A stretch of DNA of 64,000 nt from assembly GCA_031546825.1 (NCBI GenBank), contig JAVBJU010000014.1, positions 62,001 to 126,000 on the forward strand. Direction: 5' to 3'. The position numbers were made by a program, and so were the translations under genes. Below, piece by piece: positions 29,040 to 37,952 of this stretch (within the stretch, counting starts at the first letter, position 1; each line of letters opens with the position of its first letter). This stretch comes from Hohaiivirga sp031546825 (lineage in GTDB: Bacteria > Pseudomonadota > Alphaproteobacteria > Rhizobiales > Beijerinckiaceae). The notes under the pieces were generated by a model. That model ran no database searches. It saw only the letters and a list, made by a program, of their open reading frames with translations, and was not told the origin of the DNA.

Positions 29040-29762
29040 ATGCCGCACGAAGTGAAATCCCCCTCTGCGCCCGAATCAGAAGATCCGATAATCGCGCGCC
29101 TTCTCTACCGCGACGGCTTGATGCTGGTGATTGATAAGCCAGCTGGCCTGCCTGTGCATCCTGGCCCCAAGGGCGGCGACACACTGTTTCACCATCTCGA
29201 CGCTTTGCGCTTCGGCCTTCCCCGTCGCCCGGAACTCGTGCATCGGCTCGACAAGGATACCTCGGGCTGTCTGGTGCTTGGGCGCCACCCCAAAGCATTG
29301 CGACGGATTGGCAAACTCTTTCACGATGACCGCATCGATAAGGTCTATTGGGCGGTGGTTGAAGGCGGACCCGAAGAAGAGACAGGAGCAATCGACCTGC
29401 CGCTTGCCCCTAAATCACCGGATCGCGGCTGGTGGATGAAGGTGGATGCCGACGGTCTTCCATCGCGCACCGAATGGCGCGTGATGCGGCGCGACGAGGA
29501 TGCAGCGGGTAACCCCCTGACATTCATGGAACTGAAGCCGATCACCGGGCGCACCCATCAACTGCGCGTCCATTGTGCCGCCATGGGCTGGCCCATTCTC
29601 GGCGACTCCATCTATGGTACCGCGCCACGCTTCGACGGGCCGGGCCTATATCTCCATGCCCGCGCGATCACCATCCCGCTTTACCCCAGCAAAGATCCGA
29701 TCAGAGTGGAAGCGCCGGTTCCTGAGCATATGAAGAATTATGGAGCGTGGCCGGAGGCGTAG
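29040..29762 (+). CDS. RluA-family pseudouridine synthase
   Basis: A protein of about 240 residues without an S4 domain. The catalytic Asp is in HRLDKDTSG near residue 64. GRTHQLRVH and GDSIYG follow as in RluA/TruC-type enzymes. It isomerises uridine in rRNA or tRNA; the target is not predictable. The ATG at 29040 is taken as the start, with 28983 as alternative. It is divergent from ftsY and flanked by minus-strand genes on both sides. Confidence 0.9.
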   Translation: MPHEVKSPSAPESEDPIIARLLYRDGLMLVIDKPAGLPVHPGPKGGDTLFHHLDALRFGLPRRPELVHRLDKDTSGCLVLGRHPKALRRIGKLFHDDRIDKVYWAVVEGGPEEETGAIDLPLAPKSPDRGWWMKVDADGLPSRTEWRVMRRDEDAAGNPLTFMELKPITGRTHQLRVHCAAMGWPILGDSIYGTAPRFDGPGLYLHARAITIPLYPSKDPIRVEAPVPEHMKNYGAWPEA

Positions 29763-29953
29763 CCTGCTCCCATAGCCTGTTTGCATCCTTACAAACGGGC
29801 GTTGTGGACATCACTCCGTCAAATTGATATCATTTTATTAAATTGAAATCACTGCCATCGCACTATCGCATGGCTATGCCGTGGCAACCCGCGATATCTC
29901 GCCATTCGAAGCGGCGGGTTTATCTGTCATAAACCCATGGACCCATAAATCCA

Positions 29954-30439
29954 TCACTCCTTAATCGGCAGCCATATTTCCACCACACCTGTGCCCGTGT
30001 TCGGGTCAAAACGGTGGTCGTATTTCTCAAAAACAGTTCCATCACCCAAATCATAGCCGGATTCGGGCAACCATTTGTGCCGGATGGTGTAATGGCTGTC
30101 GCCCATGTCCACGGCACTGCCGTGGTGCTCGAACACCGCATAAAAATGGTCTTTGATCGGGACGGTTACAAAATCTTCCGGCGCTACGCTATGGCCGGAA
30201 ACCTCAACACCGGTGATGTATTCAAAACCGCTGCCATCGAAATTGCGATAAACGCCGTAATAGGCAGATCCCACCCGCTCAGGCACGAAACCGACGCGCT
30301 CGGCGAAGCGGCTCCAATGCTGATCGACACCTTCAATCTTGGCCATATTGTAGCGGGCCGCGATACCGGCAATCAGCATTCCAGACAGGTTCACGAAGCG
30401 GGGCGCTGCCATCTCGATGAATTTGCACCTGTTTTCCAT
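29954..30439 (-). CDS. GyrI-like (AraC effector-binding) domain protein
   Basis: A 161-residue soluble protein made of one GyrI-like domain. The FAERVGFV, YYGVYRNFDGSGFEYITGVEV, FYAVFEHHG and HKWLPESGYDLGDG segments and the final strand VEIWLPIKE follow the usual order. There is no DNA-binding domain or signal peptide. Such domains bind small hydrophobic or cationic ligands; stand-alone versions may sequester toxins or act as sensors. It lies 55 bases downstream of mtaB on the same strand. Confidence 0.8.
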   Translation of the reverse strand: MENRCKFIEMAAPRFVNLSGMLIAGIAARYNMAKIEGVDQHWSRFAERVGFVPERVGSAYYGVYRNFDGSGFEYITGVEVSGHSVAPEDFVTVPIKDHFYAVFEHHGSAVDMGDSHYTIRHKWLPESGYDLGDGTVFEKYDHRFDPNTGTGVVEIWLPIKE

Positions 30440-30494
30440 CGCGTGATCTCCGGGCGGTTTAAACAGCCACTCGCCACCTTTGAAAATAGCGGCT

Positions 30495-31748
30495 CTACGC
30501 GGTCAGGCAACCCTTGCCATCATGCCCGGTTATGGTGACGGAGATGATCTCGCGTGCAGCCACCGGGTCCGACATGCGGACGGCAGTAAAACCTTCGGTG
30601 CGCCCGATGTTATTGGCTTCCATCAGCACCATCCGCTGTTGTCCAACTTCACTGTCGAGATGTTTGAGAAGCGCTGCTGCGCCCTTCTCGCGCAGGCGGC
30701 GGGCGCGCTCCTTGACGTGGCTGCGGTCCACTGGCGGCATACGGGCAGCGGGGGTGCCAGGGCGTGGCGAGAACGGGAAAACATGGAGATGCGTCAGGCC
30801 GCACTCATCAACGATATCAAGCGAGCGCGAAAACATCTCTTCGGTTTCAGTGGGAAAGCCGGTGATGATATCCGCGCCAAAAATGATGTCGGGGCGCAGC
30901 TGCCGCGCTTCTTCGCAAAAACGGATGGCGTCCTCGCGGGCATGGCGGCGCTTCATGCGCTTGAGGATGAGGTTATCACCCGCCTGAAGCGATAAATGCA
31001 GATGCGGCATCAGGCGGGGGCTTTCGGCGAGCGCCTCCATCAGGTCAGCATCAGCCTCAACCGAATCAATTGAAGAAATGCGCAGGCGCGGCAAATCGGG
31101 CACCAGCCGCAGAATGGTTTTGACAAGGCTGCCAAATTTCGGCGCTCCGGGCAGGTCAGCACCATAGCTCGTCAGATCGACGCCGGTCAGCACCACCTCG
31201 CGCACGCCGTTGCCAGTGAGGCGTTTGATCTGTTCGACAACACCCCCCATGGGCGCCGAGCGGGAATTGCCGCGGCCAAAAGGAATGATGCAGAAGGTGC
31301 AGCGATGGTCGCAGCCGTTCTGCACCTGCACGAAGGCGCGAGTGTGTTCGTGAATGCCGTCAATGAGGTGGATTGCGGTCTCGCGCACCGCCATGATGTC
31401 GTCAACGATGACCTTCTCGGCGGCATTAACGCCAAAGTCACGGATACCGACCCAGGTTTCCGCGATCATCTTTTCCTTGTTACCGACCACTTTCGCCACT
31501 TCCGGCATGGTGGCGAACAGGTGCGGCTCAACCTGCGCGGCACACCCGGTCACGACAATCTTTGCGTTGGGGTTTTCCCGCGCCATCCGGCGAATCGCCT
31601 GGCGGGCCTGGCGGGTTGCTTCGCCGGTGACGGCGCAGGTGTTGACAATGATGAGGTCATCATGGCCCGCCGCGGTGGCGTGTTTGCGCATCGCCTCCGA
31701 CTCGTAGACGTTGAGGCGGCAGCCGAAGGTGACGACTTCGATGGCCAT
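30495..31748 (-). CDS. mtaB: tRNA t6A37 methylthiotransferase MtaB
   Basis: A radical-SAM enzyme of about 417 residues that converts t6A37 to ms2t6A37 in tRNA. The N-terminal domain carries VTFGCRLN and NTCAVT. The radical-SAM cluster is CDHRCTFCIIPFGRG, and a short TRAM-like tail follows. The ATG at 31748 shares one base with the dapF stop (TAATG), indicating coupling. The upstream in-frame Met at 31793 is inside dapF and not needed. Confidence 0.94.
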   Translation of the reverse strand: MAIEVVTFGCRLNVYESEAMRKHATAAGHDDLIIVNTCAVTGEATRQARQAIRRMARENPNAKIVVTGCAAQVEPHLFATMPEVAKVVGNKEKMIAETWVGIRDFGVNAAEKVIVDDIMAVRETAIHLIDGIHEHTRAFVQVQNGCDHRCTFCIIPFGRGNSRSAPMGGVVEQIKRLTGNGVREVVLTGVDLTSYGADLPGAPKFGSLVKTILRLVPDLPRLRISSIDSVEADADLMEALAESPRLMPHLHLSLQAGDNLILKRMKRRHAREDAIRFCEEARQLRPDIIFGADIITGFPTETEEMFSRSLDIVDECGLTHLHVFPFSPRPGTPAARMPPVDRSHVKERARRLREKGAAALLKHLDSEVGQQRMVLMEANNIGRTEGFTAVRMSDPVAAREIISVTITGHDGKGCLTA

Positions 31749-32629
31749 TACGCCGCTCCGGAAAACAGGCTCGGCGCAAACCGGCCTTCCCATTCAAGCT
31801 CGACCGGACCGGTCATGAGCATGTGCGCGTCGCTTTCGCGCCATTCGATCTCAAGATCGCCGCCAGGCAGTGTGATCGTTACCTTGCGGCCGGTGAGGCC
31901 GCGCCGGTGCGCCAGAACCGCAACCGCGCATGAGGCCGTGCCACAAGCGCGCGTTGCGCCTGCACCGCGCTCCCACACAACAACACGGACATGGTCGGGG
32001 CTGAGCACCTCAGCAAACGAGATATTGGCGCGCGCCGGAAACATCGGATGATGCTCGAGCGAGGGGCCAACCCCATAAACATCCCACGCTGCCGTGTCTT
32101 TCACGAAAAATACGATATGCGGATTGCCGACGCTTGCACCCGCCGCAGGCGGCAAATCATAGCCCGCAAGTTCAACCGGAAAAGCGAGCGTGTCAGCCAC
32201 AGCGTTTTTAAGCGGAATCTCATCCCACCCAAATAGCGGCACACCCATATCGGCCATGAAGGCAAGCTCACCACGCCGCTCGCATAGAAGCGGACCCATC
32301 TTGGTTTCGAGATGCAGACGTTCGCCGTTGAACCCTTTGGCCATCACGCCATCGGCCATCATCGCCCAGGCGACGCAGCGCGTGCCATTGCCGCAGCCGC
32401 CCGCTTCCGAGCCATCGAAGTTATAGATGCGAATGAAGGCGTCGGTGCCCAGCGTGACCGGATCATGCAACACCATCATCTGGTCGAAAGCGGATTTTTC
32501 ATCGCGAGCGATGGCCAGCGCCTCGTCAAGGGTGACGATGTGGCTTGTACCGCGCAAATCAAGCACCACGATCTTGTTGCCAAGACCGTTCATTTTCAGG
32601 AAGCGATGATTGGATAGAAAGCTGCTCAT
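31748..32629 (-). CDS. dapF: Diaminopimelate epimerase
   Basis: A lysine and peptidoglycan biosynthesis enzyme of about 293 residues that interconverts LL- and meso-diaminopimelate. The two catalytic cysteines are in GGCGNGTRC and GACRACGT-type contexts (here RACGTASCA). The start FLKMNGLGNKIVVLDLRG is typical. Two ATGs fit, at 32629 and 32641; 32629 gives the closer family N-terminus. It is the first gene of a dapF-mtaB operon and is divergent from the exported GyrI-like gene. Confidence 0.94.
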   Translation of the reverse strand: MSSFLSNHRFLKMNGLGNKIVVLDLRGTSHIVTLDEALAIARDEKSAFDQMMVLHDPVTLGTDAFIRIYNFDGSEAGGCGNGTRCVAWAMMADGVMAKGFNGERLHLETKMGPLLCERRGELAFMADMGVPLFGWDEIPLKNAVADTLAFPVELAGYDLPPAAGASVGNPHIVFFVKDTAAWDVYGVGPSLEHHPMFPARANISFAEVLSPDHVRVVVWERGAGATRACGTASCAVAVLAHRRGLTGRKVTITLPGGDLEIEWRESDAHMLMTGPVELEWEGRFAPSLFSGAA

Positions 32630-32816
32630 GGAATCTTGCATTATGGTGGTTGGGGAGATTGTTATCGATGCCTTATGCGCCTTTTTTCCGGCGGTGGCCA
32701 GTGGCCCGGCCATGCAGGGGCGCCAGGTGAGGGGCGGCGTATTCGCCTGTCGTGTCATTGTCTAAAAATGTGCCTATGATAAATACCTTACAGGAATACC
32801 GATTCCCCTTTTCAGG

Positions 32817-33596
32817 ATGCTGCAGATGCGCCGCCACATTTTCGAGACTTTGCGCTTCAGCCGGGTGGCTTGCGCCCGCCCTGTCACGGCAGGCCTGATG
32901 GCTTTGTCCCTGATGACGCTTGCGCCGCTCGCGCTCCAGGCGCAGACACCCGCAGCACCCGTGCAGGAACCCGCCACCCCGCAGGAGCCCAAGGCGCAGG
33001 ATGTGCCGGATAGTACGACGCAGGACACTCCCGCCCAGCCCCAGCCGTTGCCGGATCTGACCGGTGTGCCCACACTGGTGCCGATGCCTAAAGAGCCGCC
33101 CGAGGTGCAGGAGGTCGAGATTCCGGCCAAGCCCGTGGCTGTTCTCTCCGGCGACAGCAAATGGGAAGATAACTACGCCACGCTGTCCGAGGCATTTAAA
33201 AAGATCAACGCCGCTCTGGAAAAGGCCGGCAAGAAAGCAGCGGGCCGTCCGGTGGTGGTTTATACCAAATATACCGACGAAGGTTTTTCCTATCAGGCGA
33301 TGATCCCACTTGCAGAGGCTCCGGCATCAGATGCCGCCCCACTCGGTGAGGGCGTTGGCTATGGGGTGGTTCCGGCGGGCAAGGCGCTGCGCTTTATCCA
33401 TGCCGATTCCTACGGCGAAATCTCGGAGACCTACGAAGCCGCTGGGCTTTATATTGAAACACGCGATCTCATCAGCAAGGAATTGCAGATTGAGGAATGG
33501 GTGACCGATATCACCGACCCGGCCGCCAAGAATGCGATCGTCAATCTCTATATCGAATTGATGGACAAACCCTCCGGTAGCGCGCCGCCGCAATAG
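32817..33596 (+). CDS. Exported protein with Pro-rich linker and GyrI-like domain
   Basis: A 259-residue protein. A basic N-terminus and hydrophobic segment (about residues 22-42, ending LQAQ) look like a signal peptide. A Pro/Gln/Ala-rich stretch runs to about residue 105. The C-terminal part (VVVYTKYTDEGFSYQAMIPL, then VPAGKALRFIHADSYGEISETYEA and a final VNLYIEL strand) matches the GyrI-like fold order. ATGs at 32817 and 32826 both fit. GyrI-like domains are normally cytoplasmic, so an exported one is unusual. The ligand is unknown. Confidence 0.78.
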   Translation: MLQMRRHIFETLRFSRVACARPVTAGLMALSLMTLAPLALQAQTPAAPVQEPATPQEPKAQDVPDSTTQDTPAQPQPLPDLTGVPTLVPMPKEPPEVQEVEIPAKPVAVLSGDSKWEDNYATLSEAFKKINAALEKAGKKAAGRPVVVYTKYTDEGFSYQAMIPLAEAPASDAAPLGEGVGYGVVPAGKALRFIHADSYGEISETYEAAGLYIETRDLISKELQIEEWVTDITDPAAKNAIVNLYIELMDKPSGSAPPQ

Positions 33597-33601
33597 GCGC
33601 G

Positions 33602-34678
33602 TTACCCCACCCGCTTGGCAATGAAGCGGGCGATGCTCGGGCTTGTCATCAGCACCATCAGGAAGCGCACCGTCTGCATCGCCATGACGAATGGCAGATC
33701 AACGGCGGCGGAGGCTGCGATGATGGCCACCGAATCAAGACCGCCGGGACTGGTGGCGAGATAAGCGGTTAGCGGATCAATGCCCGCAAAACGTACCAGC
33801 AGGAAAGCAAAGCAGCCGCAGGCTCCAATCAGCACCAATGTGGAGGCAAGCACGCGCGGGAAAGCGCGGATGGCGTGGGATATCACCTTGCGGGTGAAGC
33901 GCAGGCCGATGCTCCAGCCGATGAAGGCGTAGGAAATCGCCAAGAGCCACGGCGGCAGTACAAAACGGATCACGCCTGTCTGGCTCAAAATGATACCGAT
34001 GATGAGCGGCAACAATAGTGGCCCGGCCGGAATGCGAAAATACCGGGCCACAATGCTGCCGACCAAGGCGAGCAACAGGGTTTCGGTGAACGGCACCCAA
34101 GGGATTGGCGGAAACCAGATGGTCGGCGGTACCGTAACACCGCTGGTCCAGATGGCGGCAACAATCGAGGCGACCGCGGCAACGCACACCACCCGCAGAT
34201 ATTGCATGAAGGCGACAAGGCGCATGTCGGCACCATAGGCTTCCGCCATCAGGGTCATAGCTGAAGCCGCACCAGGCGACAGGCCCCAGATCGCTGTGCT
34301 GCCCGGCAATATCTGCCAGCGCGCCAACAACCAGCCAAGCGTGCTGGCGATGGCAATGGCCGAAGCGACGCCGATGAAGAACAGCGGCCAGTCCTTGGCC
34401 ACCTCGGTCATGATTGAAGGCGGAATATTGCTGGCGATCATGCAGCCAACAATGCCTTGCGCGGCATAGAAGGCGCGGGGTGCGACGGTGAGTTCATGGC
34501 CACGCACGGCAACGAGAATTGCCGCCGCCATTGGTCCGAGCAGAAGTTCCGCCGGGAGGTGGATGGTCTCAAGCAGCGCGACGAAGACTGCTGAGAGAAC
34601 GATCAGAATACCCCACACCACCCAGGGCGTGTGGCCCTTGCTCTGCCGATAACGGGATAGGAGGTTTTTGAGGGGCAC
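33602..34678 (-). CDS. AbrB-family (ammonia monooxygenase-like) membrane protein
   Basis: A 358-residue integral membrane protein with about ten helices arranged as an internal duplication. AAQGIVGCMIAS in the first half and LSPGAASAMTLMAEAYGADMRLVA after it are typical of the AbrB/AidB-regulator-like family, for which ammonia monooxygenase is a legacy name. The helix motif SPGGLDSVAIIA near the end is the second copy of the SPG element. It is probably a transporter; the substrate is unknown. It is not related to the AbrB DNA-binding regulator. Confidence 0.85.
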   Translation of the reverse strand: MPLKNLLSRYRQSKGHTPWVVWGILIVLSAVFVALLETIHLPAELLLGPMAAAILVAVRGHELTVAPRAFYAAQGIVGCMIASNIPPSIMTEVAKDWPLFFIGVASAIAIASTLGWLLARWQILPGSTAIWGLSPGAASAMTLMAEAYGADMRLVAFMQYLRVVCVAAVASIVAAIWTSGVTVPPTIWFPPIPWVPFTETLLLALVGSIVARYFRIPAGPLLLPLIIGIILSQTGVIRFVLPPWLLAISYAFIGWSIGLRFTRKVISHAIRAFPRVLASTLVLIGACGCFAFLLVRFAGIDPLTAYLATSPGGLDSVAIIAASAAVDLPFVMAMQTVRFLMVLMTSPSIARFIAKRVG

Positions 34679-35066
34679 CAGATCGACTCAAACGTCACGA
34701 ACAATGCCCTATGCCTTATTCCTGCATGGCAGCGCATTCAAGCTATGGCAGCGCTGCAGCGGCAATTTGCCTTCCTGGCAAGGCTCATTCGCTGCCCACA
34801 CGCGCCTCGGAGCGCTTGCGACGGTGGTTTTCCAGCGTAACCGCCAGCACCAGGATGTCGAATATGCCGAGGCAGCGGCAACAATAGAAGGTCTATCTGC
34901 AAGCTTCGCATTAAAATAATGGGAACCTATCCAATATGTACCCGTTGTCAGAGCCTGGGCTGAAGGTTTGAACGCGAGCCTGAAACACCAACGAGAGAAG
35001 TATATTCTCATTTATCTAAAATCACCCAAATTTTGTTACTTGATGCGCCCCGCAAAGGAGATTGAT
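34679..35066. other. Intergenic region between the AbrB-family and DUF892 genes
   Basis: A 388-base gap. Weak open frames on both strands (about 70-100 codons) show no recognisable domain. The last 90 bases are A+T-rich and end in an AAAGGAG ribosome-binding site, so the promoter of the DUF892 gene most likely lies there. Nothing else is evident. Confidence 0.6.
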
Positions 35067-35567
35067 ATGCCAGGAAAAGCTAAAAACCTTGAAGATCTTT
35101 TCCATGATACGCTCAAGGATATCTATTATGCCGAGCGTAAAATATTAAAGGCCCTGCCAAAAATGGCACGCGGCGCTCAGGCCACGGAACTAAAAGCTGC
35201 TTTCGAAAAGCACCTCGACCAGACCGAGACCCACGTCGAGCGGCTGCAGAAGGTTTTCGAGATTGTAGGCAAGCGGCCCCAAAGCAAAACCTGCCCGGCC
35301 ATTGACGGCATCATCGAGGAAGGCGAGGAAATTCTGGAAGAATTTGGCGGCACGCCCGCCGGAGATGCCGGACTCGTATCAGCGGCCCAAGCCGTAGAAC
35401 ATTACGAGATGGCACGCTACGGCACATTGCGCCGCTGGGCTGAAATCCTCAACTACCCGGATGCCGCCAAGCTGCTGCAGCAAACGCTTGCCGAAGAGGA
35501 GACAACCGACAAGGATCTCAGCAAGATCGCCGACAGCAGCGCGAACAAAAAAGCACTTGCCGCTTAG
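35067..35567 (+). CDS. YciE/YciF-type ferritin-like protein (DUF892)
   Basis: A 166-residue four-helix protein. The DTLKDIYYAERKILKALPKM segment near residues 13-32 and the later AVEHYEMARYGTLRRWAE helix carry the Glu and His residues that line the di-metal site of this family. The ATG at 35067 follows AAAGGAG at seven bases. The family is often induced by stress in proteobacteria. A terminator follows, so it is monocistronic. Confidence 0.92.
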   Translation: MPGKAKNLEDLFHDTLKDIYYAERKILKALPKMARGAQATELKAAFEKHLDQTETHVERLQKVFEIVGKRPQSKTCPAIDGIIEEGEEILEEFGGTPAGDAGLVSAAQAVEHYEMARYGTLRRWAEILNYPDAAKLLQQTLAEEETTDKDLSKIADSSANKKALAA

Positions 35568-35583
35568 TGCAGGTTTGAAAACA

Positions 35584-35615
35584 GGGCGGCGGGGGCTTTC
35601 CCGTCGCCCTTTCTT
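35584..35615 (+). terminator. Rho-independent terminator after the DUF892 gene
   Basis: Ten-base arms GGGCGGCGGG and CCCGTCGCCC (one G-T wobble) with a GGCTTT loop are followed by TTTCTT. Confidence 0.85.
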
Positions 35616-35838
35616 CCGGGCCAAATACGTTTTTCGGCTCGTTTTCTTGACTCTGATGTCATTTACTATTATCCAAACCCGGTAAATCTGGAAGAGCGTG
35701 CTTAATGAGCCGCCGACCGGTCCGGGCTTTTTCCCTGAAAAGGTTCGCCGGAGGTCCACGTCCGACAGCGCGTTGCGCCCTCGGGCGTCGCGGTGCTTTG
35801 AGTTTCCCTTCCGCCCTGTGGTTAAGTTGGTGACGGCG

Positions 35839-37386
35839 ATGTTCGACGGCCTTTCGCAGAAACTTTCCGGCATTCTCGACAGCCTGACCCGGCGCGGGTC
35901 GCTGAGCGCGGATGACGTCAACACCGCGATGCGCGAAGTGCGTCGGGCGCTGCTTGAGGCCGATGTCGCGCTGGAAGTGGTGAAAAAATTCACCGACCGG
36001 GTGCGCGAGCGCGCGGTTGGCGCAGAGGTTATCAAGTCAGTCACGCCCGGCCAGATGGTGGTGAAGATCGTCCATGACGAACTCGTCGCCATGCTCGGCT
36101 CCGAAGCCAAAATCATTGACCTTGAAGCCACTCCTCCCGTCGCCATCCTGATGGTCGGTCTGCAGGGCTCCGGTAAAACTACCACCACCGCCAAGATCGC
36201 TCGCCGCCTCACCGACAAGATGAAGCGCAAGGTGCTGCTGGCCTCGCTCGACACCCGCCGTCCGGCGGCGATGGAGCAACTTGCCGTATTGGGCAAGCAG
36301 GTTGGCGTTGAGACCCTGCCAATTGTTGCTGGCCAGTCGGCGGTGCAGATTTCCCGTCGCGCCATGGAAGCGGCCCGCCTCGGCGGCTACGACGTTGTTC
36401 TGCTCGATACCGCCGGTCGCGTCACGGTTGATGAGGCCTTGATGAACGAGGTGGCCGAGGTCAAGGCCGCTACCAACCCCCACGAAATCCTGCTGGTCGC
36501 TGACGCCCTCACCGGCCAGGATGCGGTCAACACCGCACGCGCCTTTGACAACCGTCTCGGCATCACCGGAATCGTGCTGACCCGCATGGACGGCGACGCC
36601 CGTGGCGGCGCGGCTTTGTCGATGCGGGCGGTCACCGGCAAGCCGGTCAAGTTGGTCGGCACCGGCGAAAAGATTGACGCTCTCGAAGAGTTCCATCCCT
36701 CCCGTGTTGCCAATCGCATCCTCGGCATGGGCGATATCATCTCGCTGGTAGAAAAGGCCGCCGAGAATATCGACCACGAAAAGGCCATGCGCACCGCCGA
36801 GAAGATGCGCAAGGGCAAGTTCGACCTTGAGGATCTGCGCGACCAACTCGTCCAGATGGAAAAGCTCGGCGGCATCGGCGGACTGATGGGCATGATGCCC
36901 GGCATCGCCAAGGCCAAAGCTCAAATGGCCAATGCCAATATGGGCGAAGGCATGCTCAAGGGCATGCGCGCCATCATCGACAGCATGACGCCGAAGGAAC
37001 GCCGCAACCCGGATATTCTCAAGGCATCGCGCAAAAAGCGCATCGCCGCCGGTTCCGGCACCAAGGTTGAAGAAATCAACAAGCTCGTCAAAATGCATCG
37101 CCAGATGGCCGATGTGATGAAGATGATGGGCAAGAACAAGCGCGGCGGCCTCGGCGGTATGCTTGGCAATATGTTCGGCATGGGCGGTGGAATGCCCGAG
37201 CCGACACCGGAAATGATCGAACAGATGAAACAGCAGATGGGCGGGCAGATGCCAGCCGGTTTGCCGCCAATGCCGGCGGAACTGGCAGCGCCCCCGAAAA
37301 GCCCCATGGGTCTTCCGGGATTGGGCGCACCGAAGTTCCCAGGGCTGCCCGGCCTCGGTGGATTCCCGTTCGGTAAGAAAAAATGA
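35839..37386 (+). CDS. ffh: Signal recognition particle protein Ffh
   Basis: A 515-residue SRP GTPase. The N domain starts MFDGLSQKLSGILDSLTRRG. G1 GLQGSGKTTT is near residues 108-117, with DTAGR and TRMDGDARGGAA following. The methionine-rich M domain, which binds signal peptides and 4.5S RNA, covers the last 190 residues and ends in a Gly/Pro/Met-rich tail and GKKK. The frame is open upstream to 35698, but 35839 is the family start. It is the first gene of ffh-rpsP-rimM-GNAT-trmD. Confidence 0.96.
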   Translation: MFDGLSQKLSGILDSLTRRGSLSADDVNTAMREVRRALLEADVALEVVKKFTDRVRERAVGAEVIKSVTPGQMVVKIVHDELVAMLGSEAKIIDLEATPPVAILMVGLQGSGKTTTTAKIARRLTDKMKRKVLLASLDTRRPAAMEQLAVLGKQVGVETLPIVAGQSAVQISRRAMEAARLGGYDVVLLDTAGRVTVDEALMNEVAEVKAATNPHEILLVADALTGQDAVNTARAFDNRLGITGIVLTRMDGDARGGAALSMRAVTGKPVKLVGTGEKIDALEEFHPSRVANRILGMGDIISLVEKAAENIDHEKAMRTAEKMRKGKFDLEDLRDQLVQMEKLGGIGGLMGMMPGIAKAKAQMANANMGEGMLKGMRAIIDSMTPKERRNPDILKASRKKRIAAGSGTKVEEINKLVKMHRQMADVMKMMGKNKRGGLGGMLGNMFGMGGGMPEPTPEMIEQMKQQMGGQMPAGLPPMPAELAAPPKSPMGLPGLGAPKFPGLPGLGGFPFGKKK

Positions 37387-37454
37387 GTTTTTACGCCGGA
37401 CCATGCGGCGGAAAAAGGTAAGTAAAGTCAAAAGTTTAATTCTAGGAGAAACCA

Positions 37455-37835
37455 ATGTCCCTCAAGATTCGTCTCACCCGTGGCGGTGCCAAGAAGCGTC
37501 CGCATTACCGCATCATCGTTGCCGATTCGCGCTCCCCGCGCGATGGCCGTTTCATCGACAAGGTCGGCATCTACGACCCGATGAAGAGCAAGGACGATCC
37601 GGCCCGCGTCATCCTCGAAGTCGAGAAGATCAAGGCCTGGCTCGCCAAGGGCGCTCAGCCGACCGACCGCGTGCTCCGCTTCCTCGATGCCGCTGGCCTC
37701 GTGAAGCGCGCTCCGCGCAACAACCCTGAGAAGGCCGTTCCCGGCAAGAAGGCCCAGGAGCGTAGTGCTGCTGCCGCCGCCGCTGCTGAAGCCGCTGCTG
37801 CTCCGGCTCCTGCCGAAGCTCCGGCTGCGGAATAA
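37455..37835 (+). CDS. rpsP: 30S ribosomal protein S16
   Basis: A 126-residue protein starting MSLKIRLTRGGAKKRPHYRI, the universal S16 N-terminus, with FIDKVGIYDP following. The last 45 residues are an Ala/Pro/Glu-rich extension common in alphaproteobacteria. A TAGGAGA ribosome-binding site precedes the ATG at eight bases. Confidence 0.97.
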   Translation: MSLKIRLTRGGAKKRPHYRIIVADSRSPRDGRFIDKVGIYDPMKSKDDPARVILEVEKIKAWLAKGAQPTDRVLRFLDAAGLVKRAPRNNPEKAVPGKKAQERSAAAAAAAEAAAAPAPAEAPAAE

Positions 37836-37892
37836 TCCGAAAGGGGTGGCGCACGCTCTACGGGATGCGCAACCCGCTTTTTGATGTTATGG

Positions 37893-37931
37893 ACGGGTGT
37901 GCCCGCGCTATGGCGCAGGCGCACCCGTTTT
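37893..37931 (+). terminator. Hairpin between rpsP and rimM
   Basis: Arms ACGGGTGTGC (37893-37902) and GCGCACCCGT (37919-37928) pair with one G-T wobble, with further inner pairing, and are followed by TTT. The short T run suggests partial attenuation, which would lower rimM and trmD relative to rpsP. Confidence 0.5.
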
Positions 37932-37952
37932 GACTTGTGAAAGAAGATCGTC

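Noticed and set aside
34668..35011. Overlapping frames of 83 (+) and 100 (-) codons
   Set aside because: No domain, no ribosome-binding site and no similarity to neighbours; treated as non-coding.
36037..37455. 472-codon minus-strand frame
   Set aside because: Antisense to ffh; His/Ala/Gly-rich shadow composition.
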